64,000 bases of DNA from Geodermatophilus poikilotrophus (lineage in GTDB: Bacteria > Actinomycetota > Actinomycetes > Mycobacteriales > Geodermatophilaceae): contig NZ_FOIE01000009.1 of the NCBI RefSeq assembly GCF_900111455.1, positions 62,001 through 126,000 on the forward strand, read 5' to 3'. A program made the position numbers and the translations under genes. How positions within the stretch are numbered: the stretch's first letter is position 1; each line of letters begins with the position of its first letter. The notes beneath the pieces were generated by a model. It was not told the DNA's origin and did not search any database. It saw nothing but the letters and a program-made list of their open reading frames with translations. Positions 14,658-21,868 of the stretch are shown here, piece by piece.

Positions 14658-15012
14658 GGCGACCTCCTCGGTGCGCCCGCCGGCCGGGGTCCGGCCGTTC
14701 GTCCCGGGCGCACCCCTGACGCTGCCGTCGCCCCGGCGCCGGCACAGGTGCCGTCGCTCACGACTTCCCCCTGGCCCGCCACGGGCGCCCGGTGACACGT
14801 GTCAGGGGGCGCCCGTGGGCTGCTCCTGGACCCGGTGCGGCCCGTTCCTCCCAGACGGACCGCCACGTCGAGCCGCGCAGCCTCCGTCCGCCCGTGGCGG
14901 CCTGCGGCTCCGACGGACGGTCGGGTGGTGTGGTCCAGCACCACCGCGACAGGTGCAGGTGTGTGGCCGCGCACCGTGTGCCGGACGACAGAACGGCCTA
15001 GCGTTCGGCCAC
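14658..15012. other. 355-base divergent intergenic region
   Basis: Between the divergent ABC exporter operon and the 3-hydroxybutyrate dehydrogenase gene. It holds a nested palindrome (14780-14817) and, at 14999-15004, a TAGCGT box 8 bases before the dehydrogenase ATG. No convincing small ORF was found. Confidence 0.6.
14780..14817. promoter_or_regulatory. nested palindrome: TGACACGTGTCA inside an 11-bp inverted repeat
   Basis: Outer arms CACGGGCGCCC and GGGCGCCCGTG are exact inverse complements. They enclose the perfect 12-bp palindrome TGACACGTGTCA with GG on each side. The centre lies about 140 bases upstream of the ABC ATPase start. It could be an operator for the DesR-like regulator or another dimeric protein, or a hairpin in a long leader. 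Confidence 0.5.
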
Positions 15013-15768
15013 ATGGCGGACTCAGGAACCCTCAGCGGCCGGCGGGCCCTCGTCACCGGCGGCGCCTCGGGCATCGGCCGGGCGTGCGCGGTGCGGCTGG
15101 CCGAGGCCGGCGCGGACGTGGTCGTCGTCGACCGCGACGCCGACGCGGCGAAGGCGGTGGCCGAAGCGGTCGGGGGGACGTCGGTCGCCGTCGACCTCTC
15201 CGACCTCGACGCGGTCGACGGTCTGGACCTCGACGTCGACGTGCTGGTCAACAACGCCGGACTGCAGCACGTGGCCCCGCTGCACGAGTTCCCGGTCGAC
15301 CGCTTCTCGCTGATCCTGCGGCTGATGCTGGAGACCCCGTTCCGGCTGGTCCGGGGCGCGCTGCCGCACATGTACGAGCGCGGCTGGGGCCGGGTGGTCA
15401 ACGTCAGCTCGGTGCACGGGCTGCGCGCCTCGGCGTACAAGAGCGCCTACGTCACCGCCAAGCACGGCCTGGAGGGCCTGTCGAAGGTGATCGCGCTGGA
15501 GGGCGCCCCGCACGGGGTCACCTCGAACTGCGTCAACCCGGCCTACGTGCGCACCCCCCTGGTGGAGAACCAGATCGCCGACCAGGCCAAGGCACACGGC
15601 CTGTCCGAGGACCAGGTCGTGGAGCAGATCATGCTCGCACCGGCGGCGGTCAAGCGGCTGATCGAGCCGGCGGAGGTCGCCGAGGCGGTCGCCTACCTGT
15701 GCTCACCGGCGGCAGCGTCCATCACCGGCAGCTCCCTGGTGATGGACGGCGGGTGGACCGCCCACTGA
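15013..15768 (+). CDS. 3-hydroxybutyrate dehydrogenase (SDR)
   Basis: A 251-residue classical short-chain dehydrogenase: NAD loop TGGASGIG, NNAGLQHVAPLHEFP, catalytic Ser in NVSSVHGLRAS, and SAYVTAKHG with the Tyr/Lys pair. NNAGLQHVAPLHEFP, LMLETPF and SNCVNPAYVRTPLVENQI are diagnostic of 3-hydroxybutyrate dehydrogenases, which interconvert (R)-3-hydroxybutyrate and acetoacetate. The transcript appears almost leaderless from TAGCGT at 14999. A large PucR-like regulator follows in the same direction, which may control it. Role: use of hydroxybutyrate or polyhydroxybutyrate breakdown products. Confidence 0.9.
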   Translation: MADSGTLSGRRALVTGGASGIGRACAVRLAEAGADVVVVDRDADAAKAVAEAVGGTSVAVDLSDLDAVDGLDLDVDVLVNNAGLQHVAPLHEFPVDRFSLILRLMLETPFRLVRGALPHMYERGWGRVVNVSSVHGLRASAYKSAYVTAKHGLEGLSKVIALEGAPHGVTSNCVNPAYVRTPLVENQIADQAKAHGLSEDQVVEQIMLAPAAVKRLIEPAEVAEAVAYLCSPAAASITGSSLVMDGGWTAH

Positions 15769-15770
15769 TG

Positions 15771-15882
15771 GAGGACCCCCTGCCCGCCTCGAAGGGCCCC
15801 CCTGCCCCCCACCACTCGCAGGCTCGCGGCGGGACCCGGCAGGGGGGCCGGTCGACGCTCGCGGCGGGAGCCGGCAGGGGGC
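15771..15882. repeat. 3'-end hairpin repeat, copy 4, compound
   Basis: Begins 2 bases after the dehydrogenase stop. A truncated left arm (GGACCCCCTGCCCGCCTCG) is followed by a full element with arms GGGCCCCCCTGCCCCCCACC and GGGACCCGGCAGGGGGGCC (apex TCGCAGGCTCGCGG), then an extra right arm GGGAGCCGGCAGGGGGCC. It looks like one element inserted inside, or duplicated within, another. Confidence 0.6.
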
Positions 15883-15896
15883 CGGCACCGGCGAGG

Positions 15897-17834
15897 ATGC
15901 CGGTCGTGACCCGGCCCACCCCGCCGCCCGCCGAGCCGGCCCCGGCAGCCGGCGAGCTGGCCGCCGCCGAGTACTTCGCGCTGCTGCTCGAGGAGGCCGC
16001 GGCGATCGAGTTCGAGGGGCCGGTCGTGCGCGCCCGGACCGCCGGCGCCGACAGCGCCACGGTCGCCGGGCTGGAGCGGGTGAAGCTGCTGGCCCTGCAG
16101 GTGCGCGACGCGTTCGCCGCGCGCCGCCGCCGGGAGTCCGAGCTGGCCGCGCTGTTCGACACCGCCGGCGACCTCGCCGCGCTGCGCAGCGTCGACGACG
16201 TGCTCACGGCGATCGTGCGGCGGGCCCGGCAGCTGCTGGGGAGCGACGTCTCCTACCTGACCCTGCACGACGACGCCCGGGGCGACACCTACATGCGGGT
16301 GACGGACGGCTCGGTCTCGGCCCGGTTCCAGTCGCTGCGGCTGCCGATGGGGGCCGGCCTCGGCGGCCTGGTCGCGCAGACCGCTGCGCCGTACGCCACC
16401 GCCCGCTACTTCGCCGACCCCCGGTTCCAGCACACCGACGACATCAACGGCGGCGTCGCCGAGGAGGGCCTGGTCGCCATCCTCGGCGTGCCGCTGGTCC
16501 GCGGCTCGCGGGTGATCGGGGTGCTCTTCGCCGCCGACCGCAACGAGCGGCTCTACGACCGCTCCGAGGTGTCGCTGCTGGGCTCGCTCGCCGCGCACGC
16601 GGCCATCGCGCTGGACAACGCCCGCCTGCTCGAGGAGACCCGCGCGGCGCTCGAGGAGCTCTCGGCGGCCACCCGCGAGCTGCGCGCGCACTCCGCCTCG
16701 GTGGAGCGGGCCGCGGGCGCGCACGACCGGTTCATCGACATCGTGCTGCGCGGCGGTGGCGTGGAGGACGTCGCAGCGGCGGTCACCGAGGCGCTCGGCG
16801 GGCGGATCACCATCCTCGACGAGCACGGCCGCGGCACGCCGTCCCCCGCGTCGGACGACGACCTGCCGCCCGACCCCGCCGCCGCGCTCACGCTCGCCCG
16901 CTCGACCGGCCGGACGGTCCGCGACGGCAGCTGGTGGACCGCGGCGGTGACCGTGGGCGCCGAGCTGCTCGGCGGCCTGGTGCTGCACCGGGACGACGAG
17001 CTCTCCGACTCCGACCAGCGCATCCTCGAGCGTGCCGCACTCGTGACCTCCCTGCTGCTGCTCATCCGGCGCACCGCCGGCGAGGCCGAGGGCCGGGTGC
17101 GCGGCGAGCTGCTGGAGGAGCTGCTCGGGCCGGCAGTGCGCGACCCCGACGGGCTGCGGGAGCGCGCCCGCCGGCTGGGCGCCGACCTCGACCGGCCGCA
17201 CGCCGTCGTCGTCGTCCTGGTCGAGGAGCGCTCCCGGGGCCGGGCGCTGGCCGCCGCCACCCACCTGGCCGCCGTCCGCGGCGGGCTGGCCGGCCTGAAC
17301 GACGGGCGGGTGGTGCTGTGCCTGCCGGGTCAGGAGCCCGGCGCCGCGGCGGCGCAGGTGTGCCGGGAGATCGGCACGGCCGTGGGCCGGCCGGTGACCG
17401 CCGGCGGCGCCGGACCGGCGCAGGGGCCGGCCGCGGTCGCCCCCGCCCACGTCGAGGCCCAGCGCTGCGCCTCGACGCTGGTCGCCCTCGGCCGGGCGGG
17501 CCAGGCGGCCAGCGCCGACGAGCTGGGCTTCGTCGGGCTGCTGGTCGGCGAGGGGCGGGACGTGCGCGGCTTCGTCACGGCCACGCTCGGCCCGGTGCTG
17601 GACTACGACGAGCGACGCGGCACCGACCTGGTCGGGACGCTGCGGGCCTGGTTCGACGCCGGCGGTTCACCGGCGCGGGCGGCCGAGGCGCTGCAGGTGC
17701 ACGTCAACACCGTGACCCAGCGCCTGGAGCGGGTGGGGCGGCTGCTCGGCCGCGGGTGGTCGGCGCCGGAGCGCGCCCTGGAGGTCCACCTGGCGCTCCG
17801 GCTGCACCGGCTCACCGGCCCCGTCGTCGACTGA
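15897..17834 (+). CDS. PucR/CdaR-like regulator with GAF domain and C-terminal HTH
   Basis: A 645-residue regulator. A GAF domain (about 85-245: LAALRSVDDVLTAIVRRARQLLGSDVSYLTLHD) is followed by a coiled linker, a middle region with SDDDLPPD and DQRILERAALVTSLLL, and a GGDEF-like CdaR region. The C-terminal PucR-type helix-turn-helix contains RAWFDAGGSPARAAEALQVHVNTVTQRLERVGRLLG. The usual family role is ligand-controlled activation of a nearby catabolic gene. It follows the hydroxybutyrate dehydrogenase gene directly, so that gene is the likeliest target. ATG 15897 is followed 9 bases later by a possible GTG start; neither has a strong ribosome site. Confidence 0.85.
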   Translation: MPVVTRPTPPPAEPAPAAGELAAAEYFALLLEEAAAIEFEGPVVRARTAGADSATVAGLERVKLLALQVRDAFAARRRRESELAALFDTAGDLAALRSVDDVLTAIVRRARQLLGSDVSYLTLHDDARGDTYMRVTDGSVSARFQSLRLPMGAGLGGLVAQTAAPYATARYFADPRFQHTDDINGGVAEEGLVAILGVPLVRGSRVIGVLFAADRNERLYDRSEVSLLGSLAAHAAIALDNARLLEETRAALEELSAATRELRAHSASVERAAGAHDRFIDIVLRGGGVEDVAAAVTEALGGRITILDEHGRGTPSPASDDDLPPDPAAALTLARSTGRTVRDGSWWTAAVTVGAELLGGLVLHRDDELSDSDQRILERAALVTSLLLLIRRTAGEAEGRVRGELLEELLGPAVRDPDGLRERARRLGADLDRPHAVVVVLVEERSRGRALAAATHLAAVRGGLAGLNDGRVVLCLPGQEPGAAAAQVCREIGTAVGRPVTAGGAGPAQGPAAVAPAHVEAQRCASTLVALGRAGQAASADELGFVGLLVGEGRDVRGFVTATLGPVLDYDERRGTDLVGTLRAWFDAGGSPARAAEALQVHVNTVTQRLERVGRLLGRGWSAPERALEVHLALRLHRLTGPVVD

Positions 17835-17929
17835 CCCGGCGCCGCCGTGCGCAGGGAGTGGTCCCACGTGGCCCCGAGACCACCACCGGTGCACGACGGG
17901 CGAGGTGGAGACAGCGACTCGGCCCCTGC

Positions 17930-18088
17930 TCATCTCAGCGACCCCGGCGGCAGCCCACCGAGATCGCCCAGCTGCCTGCCGCACCGCCGGCAGACCTCCT
18001 GGTCCGGACCGTGCGACCGCTCGTCGGCGGGGTGCTGCCGCACCCAGGAGTGGAACCCGAGGCGGCACGGGAGGGGCTTGCCGGCCAT
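17930..18088 (-). CDS. small Cys/His-rich protein (putative zinc-binding), conserved
   Basis: A 52-residue protein: MAGKPLPCRLGF, HSWVRQHPADERSHGPDQ, EVCRRCGRQLG. The C-X4-HxW ... CRRCGR spacing suggests a single small metal site made by Cys8, His13, Cys33 and Cys36. I recognise similar CRLGFHRWV...CRRCGR micro-proteins in actinobacteria, but no function. It lies between the convergent regulator end (17834) and the divergent glycosylase-like gene (18157). No clear ribosome site was seen, so the start is provisional. Confidence 0.62.
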   Translation of the reverse strand: MAGKPLPCRLGFHSWVRQHPADERSHGPDQEVCRRCGRQLGDLGGLPPGSLR

Positions 18089-18156
18089 GCGGTGGTGCTG
18101 GGCAGCCGGTGGCTCGCGCGACACGGCCGGAGGTCCCTGCCGCCTACCCTGGCCGG

Positions 18157-19032
18157 GTGCCCGCCGTCCCCGTCCCCCTGCCGGCGGCCGAGTGGACGGC
18201 GCTGGCACGGGCACACGCGGAGCGGGCCGACGCGCTGACCGCGGGGCACCGGGCCCGCCGGGCGACCGGCACCCGCCACCCCGTCGAGGACTTCCTCCAC
18301 GAGTACTACAGCGCGCGGCCGGCCCAGCTGCGCCGCTGGCACCCCGGCGCCGGGGTGGTGCTCGCACCCGGCGCGGACGGGCCCGCACCGCACGCGGCCT
18401 GGCGCTGGTACGCCACCGGGGACGGCGCGGTCACCCTCGACCTCGACGCCTTCCGCGCCGACCGCGGGGACACCGTCGCCTTCGTCGCCCGGTTGCTGGC
18501 CGCGACGGCGGCCCGGCCGGTGCACACCGGGTGCTTCGGGCTGCACGAGTGGGCGATGGTCTACCGGGACGACGAGCACCGGCACCCGCTGCCGCTGCGG
18601 CTGGGGCAGGCCGGCACCGACGCCGTCGTCGAGGCCCATCCGATCCGCTGCTCGCACTTCGACGCGTTCCGGTTCTTCACACCCGCCGCCGTCGGCCGCA
18701 ACCGGCTGCAACCCACCCGGGCGACCCAGGTCGAGTTCGAGCAGCCCGGCTGCCTGCACGCGACCATGGACCTCTACAAGTGGGCGTACAAGCTCGGCGC
18801 GGCGGTTCCCGGCGCGCTGCTGCTGGACTGCTTCGTGCTGGCGGCCGACGTCCGGGAGCTCGACATGCGGGCCTCGCCCTACGACCTGCGCGAGGCCGGC
18901 TACGAGCCGGTGCCGATCGAGACCCCGGAGGGCAAGGCGCAGTACGCCGCCGCCCAGCGCGAGTTCGCCCGCCGGGGTGCCGGGCTGCGGTCGCGTCTGC
19001 TGGCGGTGTGCGACCGGCTCCTGGAGAGCTGA
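18157..19032 (+). CDS. 3-methyladenine DNA glycosylase-like protein
   Basis: A 291-residue protein whose sequence ALTAGHRARRATGTRHPVEDFLHEYYSARPAQLRRWHPGAG and CFGLHEWAMVYR is typical of an actinobacterial family annotated as 3-methyladenine DNA glycosylase. I know of no biochemical proof, and no helix-hairpin-helix or AlkA-type catalytic motif is evident to me, so the enzyme name is by family label only. FRFFTPAA and QPGCLHATMDLYKWAYKL are other conserved blocks. GTG 18157 lies exactly 7 bases after TACCCT (18145-18150), indicating a leaderless transcript. Confidence 0.72.
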   Translation: MPAVPVPLPAAEWTALARAHAERADALTAGHRARRATGTRHPVEDFLHEYYSARPAQLRRWHPGAGVVLAPGADGPAPHAAWRWYATGDGAVTLDLDAFRADRGDTVAFVARLLAATAARPVHTGCFGLHEWAMVYRDDEHRHPLPLRLGQAGTDAVVEAHPIRCSHFDAFRFFTPAAVGRNRLQPTRATQVEFEQPGCLHATMDLYKWAYKLGAAVPGALLLDCFVLAADVRELDMRASPYDLREAGYEPVPIETPEGKAQYAAAQREFARRGAGLRSRLLAVCDRLLES

Positions 19033-19131
19033 CCGACCGCAGCAGGCGCCGCCACCCCGCCGTCCGCCCGTACCCCCGCGGTGGGTCGACCGCGGGGGCA
19101 CCGGCGGTGCCGGGATCCGTCCGGACCTCGG

Positions 19132-20790
19132 CTACCCCGTCGCGCAGTCGAAGCTGCTCGCCTCGTCGGGGCTGCCCGTGCCGCTGTACCGCGGGTGGGC
19201 CGGGTACTCGCACAGCGGCCGGGTGCGGGTGGCGCCGGGGTTGGTGTCCCGGACGACGGGGTCCGTCGGCGCCACGCCGGTCTCGACCCAGCGCTCCAGA
19301 GCGGTGAGGGAGTCCCAACCGGCGGCGAAGGCGGCTGCGAGGTTGGCGTGGTTGGCCCCGGGGACCAGGTAGAAGCGGGCGAACGCGTCGACCCGCCGCT
19401 CCCCCATGGTCTGCACCAGCCCCTCGTAGTACTCCACCGTGGCCCGGTGGCTGACCAGCTCGTCCGCCGTCCCGTGCAGCAGCAGGAGCTTCCCGCCCCG
19501 CCTCGCGAAGGGCCGCAGGTCGGTGCTGTTGACGTCCTGCAGCGCGGTGAGCTCCGAGATGCGGTCCTGCCAGGGACCCGGGGCCAGCGGGTCCAGGGAC
19601 AGCGAGTCGAAGCCGGGGTCCCGGGTGACGGCGTACTTCACCCAGGCGTCCCAGAACTGCATGCCGTAGCCCGCGGTCTTCGGGATGGGCGTGGCCGGCG
19701 GGGTCGTCCCCAGGCCGAGCAGCGGTGTCGACATGTCCGCGCCCGACAGGAACGGGAAGCCCGGGTAGCCGGTCTCGCCGCTGGCCAGGGGGTACGGGAA
19801 CGTGACCGCGCTGGAGACGGCACGGATCGCGGTGATCTGCGGGTCCGACAGGCAGGTGTCACCGCCGTCCTGCCCCTCCGGGCAGCGGAGGACGGCGGGG
19901 TCGAAGTCGCAGGCCGGCTCGTCGCTGATGACGCCGTCGGGCAGCCCGTCGAGGCCGTCGCAGGTCCTGATGACGGCGTCGTAGAGCAGCACCTGCTGCG
20001 CGGGACGGGGGAAGGCGCCCGGTGCGGCCAGCTGACGGGTCATGTGGCCGAAGTACAGGTCGAGGGTGGCGGCGTTGAACGCGGGGTAGACGCTGATGAC
20101 CCCGTCGAAGTCGCGCTCCCAGCGCTGCGCGACGGCGAGCGCCTCCCGGCCGCCGGTGGAGCCGCCGGCGAAGTAGGTCCGCTCCGGCTCCTCCCGGTCG
20201 TAGTACCGGCCGATGACGAACACCGCGGCGTCCCGGGTCTTCTTCAGGGCGTCGCCGGCGAAGTTGCGCAGCGCCTCGTCGTTGGCGAGGAACTCGCCGT
20301 AGAGCGAGGCGGTCGGCAGGTACCCGGCGGGTGCCTGGTGCCCGGAGTCGCTGGCGAAGGTCGCGTACCCCCGGCCGAGCGGGCGGGCGGCGTCGCCGGG
20401 ACCGAAGGGGACGTTGCCGTCGAGTGCCGGGATGGTCCCGTTGTAGCCGCCCCCGCCGAACATCAGCGCCTCCTGGTTCCACGTGGTGGGCAGGGCCACC
20501 TGCATGCGGATGTCCGGGGCGGCGGGGTCCACGGGGTGCAGCGCGGCGGTGACCCTGCAGTACTCGCCGATCGCGGTGCTGCCGCTCCCGGACGGTGCCA
20601 CGAGGGTGGCTTCGGTCACCTCGCCGCCGGTCGTCGGGAGGCCGACGACGCGTGCGGGGATGTCGACCCCCGACAGCGCCGCACACCGGGCGGCGGCGTC
20701 CGCGGCGCCCGCGGGCGTCGTCCACCCGAGTGGGGCGACGACGGCGAGGACCACTCCCGCCACGACCGTCCTGGCTCTGGTCAGGTCCAT
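19132..20790 (-). CDS. secreted tannase/feruloyl esterase family hydrolase
   Basis: A 552-residue protein with an N-terminal signal peptide (basic start MDLTRAR, hydrophobic VVAGVVLAVVAPLGW, likely cleavage after AGA-A). The tannase-fold hydrolase has nucleophile Ser in FAGGSTGGREAL, an acidic residue in LLHGTADELVSH and His in VPGANHANLAAAF. Cys residues flanking the triad (CDGLDGLPDGVISDEPACDFDP) resemble the calcium-binding, disulfide-bearing lid of this family. The substrate would be an ester of gallic, ferulic or another aromatic acid, acting outside the cell. AGGAG lies 5 bases before the ATG. A CRP-like site is found about 90 bases upstream. Confidence 0.88.
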   Translation of the reverse strand: MDLTRARTVVAGVVLAVVAPLGWTTPAGAADAAARCAALSGVDIPARVVGLPTTGGEVTEATLVAPSGSGSTAIGEYCRVTAALHPVDPAAPDIRMQVALPTTWNQEALMFGGGGYNGTIPALDGNVPFGPGDAARPLGRGYATFASDSGHQAPAGYLPTASLYGEFLANDEALRNFAGDALKKTRDAAVFVIGRYYDREEPERTYFAGGSTGGREALAVAQRWERDFDGVISVYPAFNAATLDLYFGHMTRQLAAPGAFPRPAQQVLLYDAVIRTCDGLDGLPDGVISDEPACDFDPAVLRCPEGQDGGDTCLSDPQITAIRAVSSAVTFPYPLASGETGYPGFPFLSGADMSTPLLGLGTTPPATPIPKTAGYGMQFWDAWVKYAVTRDPGFDSLSLDPLAPGPWQDRISELTALQDVNSTDLRPFARRGGKLLLLHGTADELVSHRATVEYYEGLVQTMGERRVDAFARFYLVPGANHANLAAAFAAGWDSLTALERWVETGVAPTDPVVRDTNPGATRTRPLCEYPAHPRYSGTGSPDEASSFDCATG

Positions 20791-20877
20791 GGGACTCCTG
20801 TCGATCGGCGGTGGAGGGCGCGGACGAGGCGGTGGCGACCGCGGCTCGGCACGACCGAGCGCCTCCCGCGGACGCCG

Positions 20878-20893
20878 AGTGAAGCAGGTCACA
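20878..20893. promoter_or_regulatory. CRP-like palindrome between esterase and phosphatase genes
   Basis: AGTGAAGCAGGTCACA holds GTGA-N6-TCAC. The centre lacks TA. It sits about 90 bases before the esterase start and 115 before the phosphatase start, fitting catabolite control of the esterase. Confidence 0.4.
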
Positions 20894-21007
20894 CAGTAGG
20901 GAGTGGCACGCGCGGTCTCCACGTCAGCGGACTCCACAGTCGCGACACCGGGCGTGGGGTCCGGGCCCACACCGGGCCGGCGTCCCGGGGGTCGTACCGT
21001 CGTGCGC

Positions 21008-21868
21008 GTGACCTCCGGAGCCTCCGACCGCCTGCGGACCGACCGCTGGCTGCGCCTCGACGGGACGACGAACACCCGCGACCTCGGCGGCCTGCCCACC
21101 TCCGACGGCGGGAGCACGGTCCCCGGCCGGGTGCTGCGCAGCGACAACCTGCAGACCCTGAGCGAGGCCGACGTCCGCCGGCTGGTCGACGAGGTGCGGC
21201 TGCGCGAGGTCGTCGACCTGCGCACCACCGCCGAGGTGCTGCTCGAGGGGCGCGGCCCGCTGCGCGCGGTCCCCGGGGTGACGCACCGGCACTTCACCCT
21301 GCTGCCCGAGCGCGGCCACCACACCGACGTGTTCGCCGTCGAGGAGGACGCCCTGGCGGAGCTGCCGGCCGACTGGGCCGAGTCGATCCTGCCGCGGCAG
21401 GTGGCCGAGGGCGACCAGGGCGAGCCGCCGGCGGTGCGCTCCTACCTGGGCTACCTCGCGCACCGGCCCGAGAACGTGATCGCCGCGCTGCGCGCCCTCG
21501 CCGCAGCGACCGACGGGGCCACGGTCGTGCACTGCGCCGCGGGCAAGGACCGCACGGGGGTCGTGGTGGCCTTCGCGCTCGCCGTGGCCGGCGTGCCGCA
21601 CGAGGAGATCGTCGCCGACTACGCCCTGACCGCCGAGGTCATCGACGACCTGGTGGCCAAGCTCGCCGCGTCGCCGACCTACGCCGAGGACATGGTGCGC
21701 CGCGACGTCGCCAGTCACACGCCGCGGGCGGAGACCATGCGGCGGGTGCTCGAGCTGCTCGACGAGCGGCACGGCGGTCCGCTGGGCTGGCTCACCGAGC
21801 ACGGCTTCGGCCCCGGGGAGCAGGCCGCCCTGCGCGCCCGCCTGCGGGACCAGCACCTGCGGCTATGA
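21008..21868 (+). CDS. tyrosine-protein phosphatase (PtpB/MptpB-like)
   Basis: A 286-residue phosphatase with the P-loop VHCAAGKDRTG (Cys nucleophile, CX5R) and N-terminal LDGTTNTRDLGGLPTSDG, the usual opening of the MptpB-type family. That family acts on phosphotyrosine, phosphoserine/threonine and phosphoinositides. A helical lid region follows the P-loop. GTG 21008 is 8 bases after TACCGT (20995-21000), consistent with a leaderless transcript. Its stop overlaps the end of the convergent GGDEF gene. No signal peptide is seen, so a cytosolic location is likely. Confidence 0.87.
   Translation: MTSGASDRLRTDRWLRLDGTTNTRDLGGLPTSDGGSTVPGRVLRSDNLQTLSEADVRRLVDEVRLREVVDLRTTAEVLLEGRGPLRAVPGVTHRHFTLLPERGHHTDVFAVEEDALAELPADWAESILPRQVAEGDQGEPPAVRSYLGYLAHRPENVIAALRALAAATDGATVVHCAAGKDRTGVVVAFALAVAGVPHEEIVADYALTAEVIDDLVAKLAASPTYAEDMVRRDVASHTPRAETMRRVLELLDERHGGPLGWLTEHGFGPGEQAALRARLRDQHLRL

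Noticed and set aside
14799-15896. N-terminal extension of the PucR-like regulator across the 3-hydroxybutyrate dehydrogenase gene
   Set aside because: It reads the dehydrogenase gene in the wrong frame and gives Arg/Gly-rich filler; the conserved protein starts at 15897.
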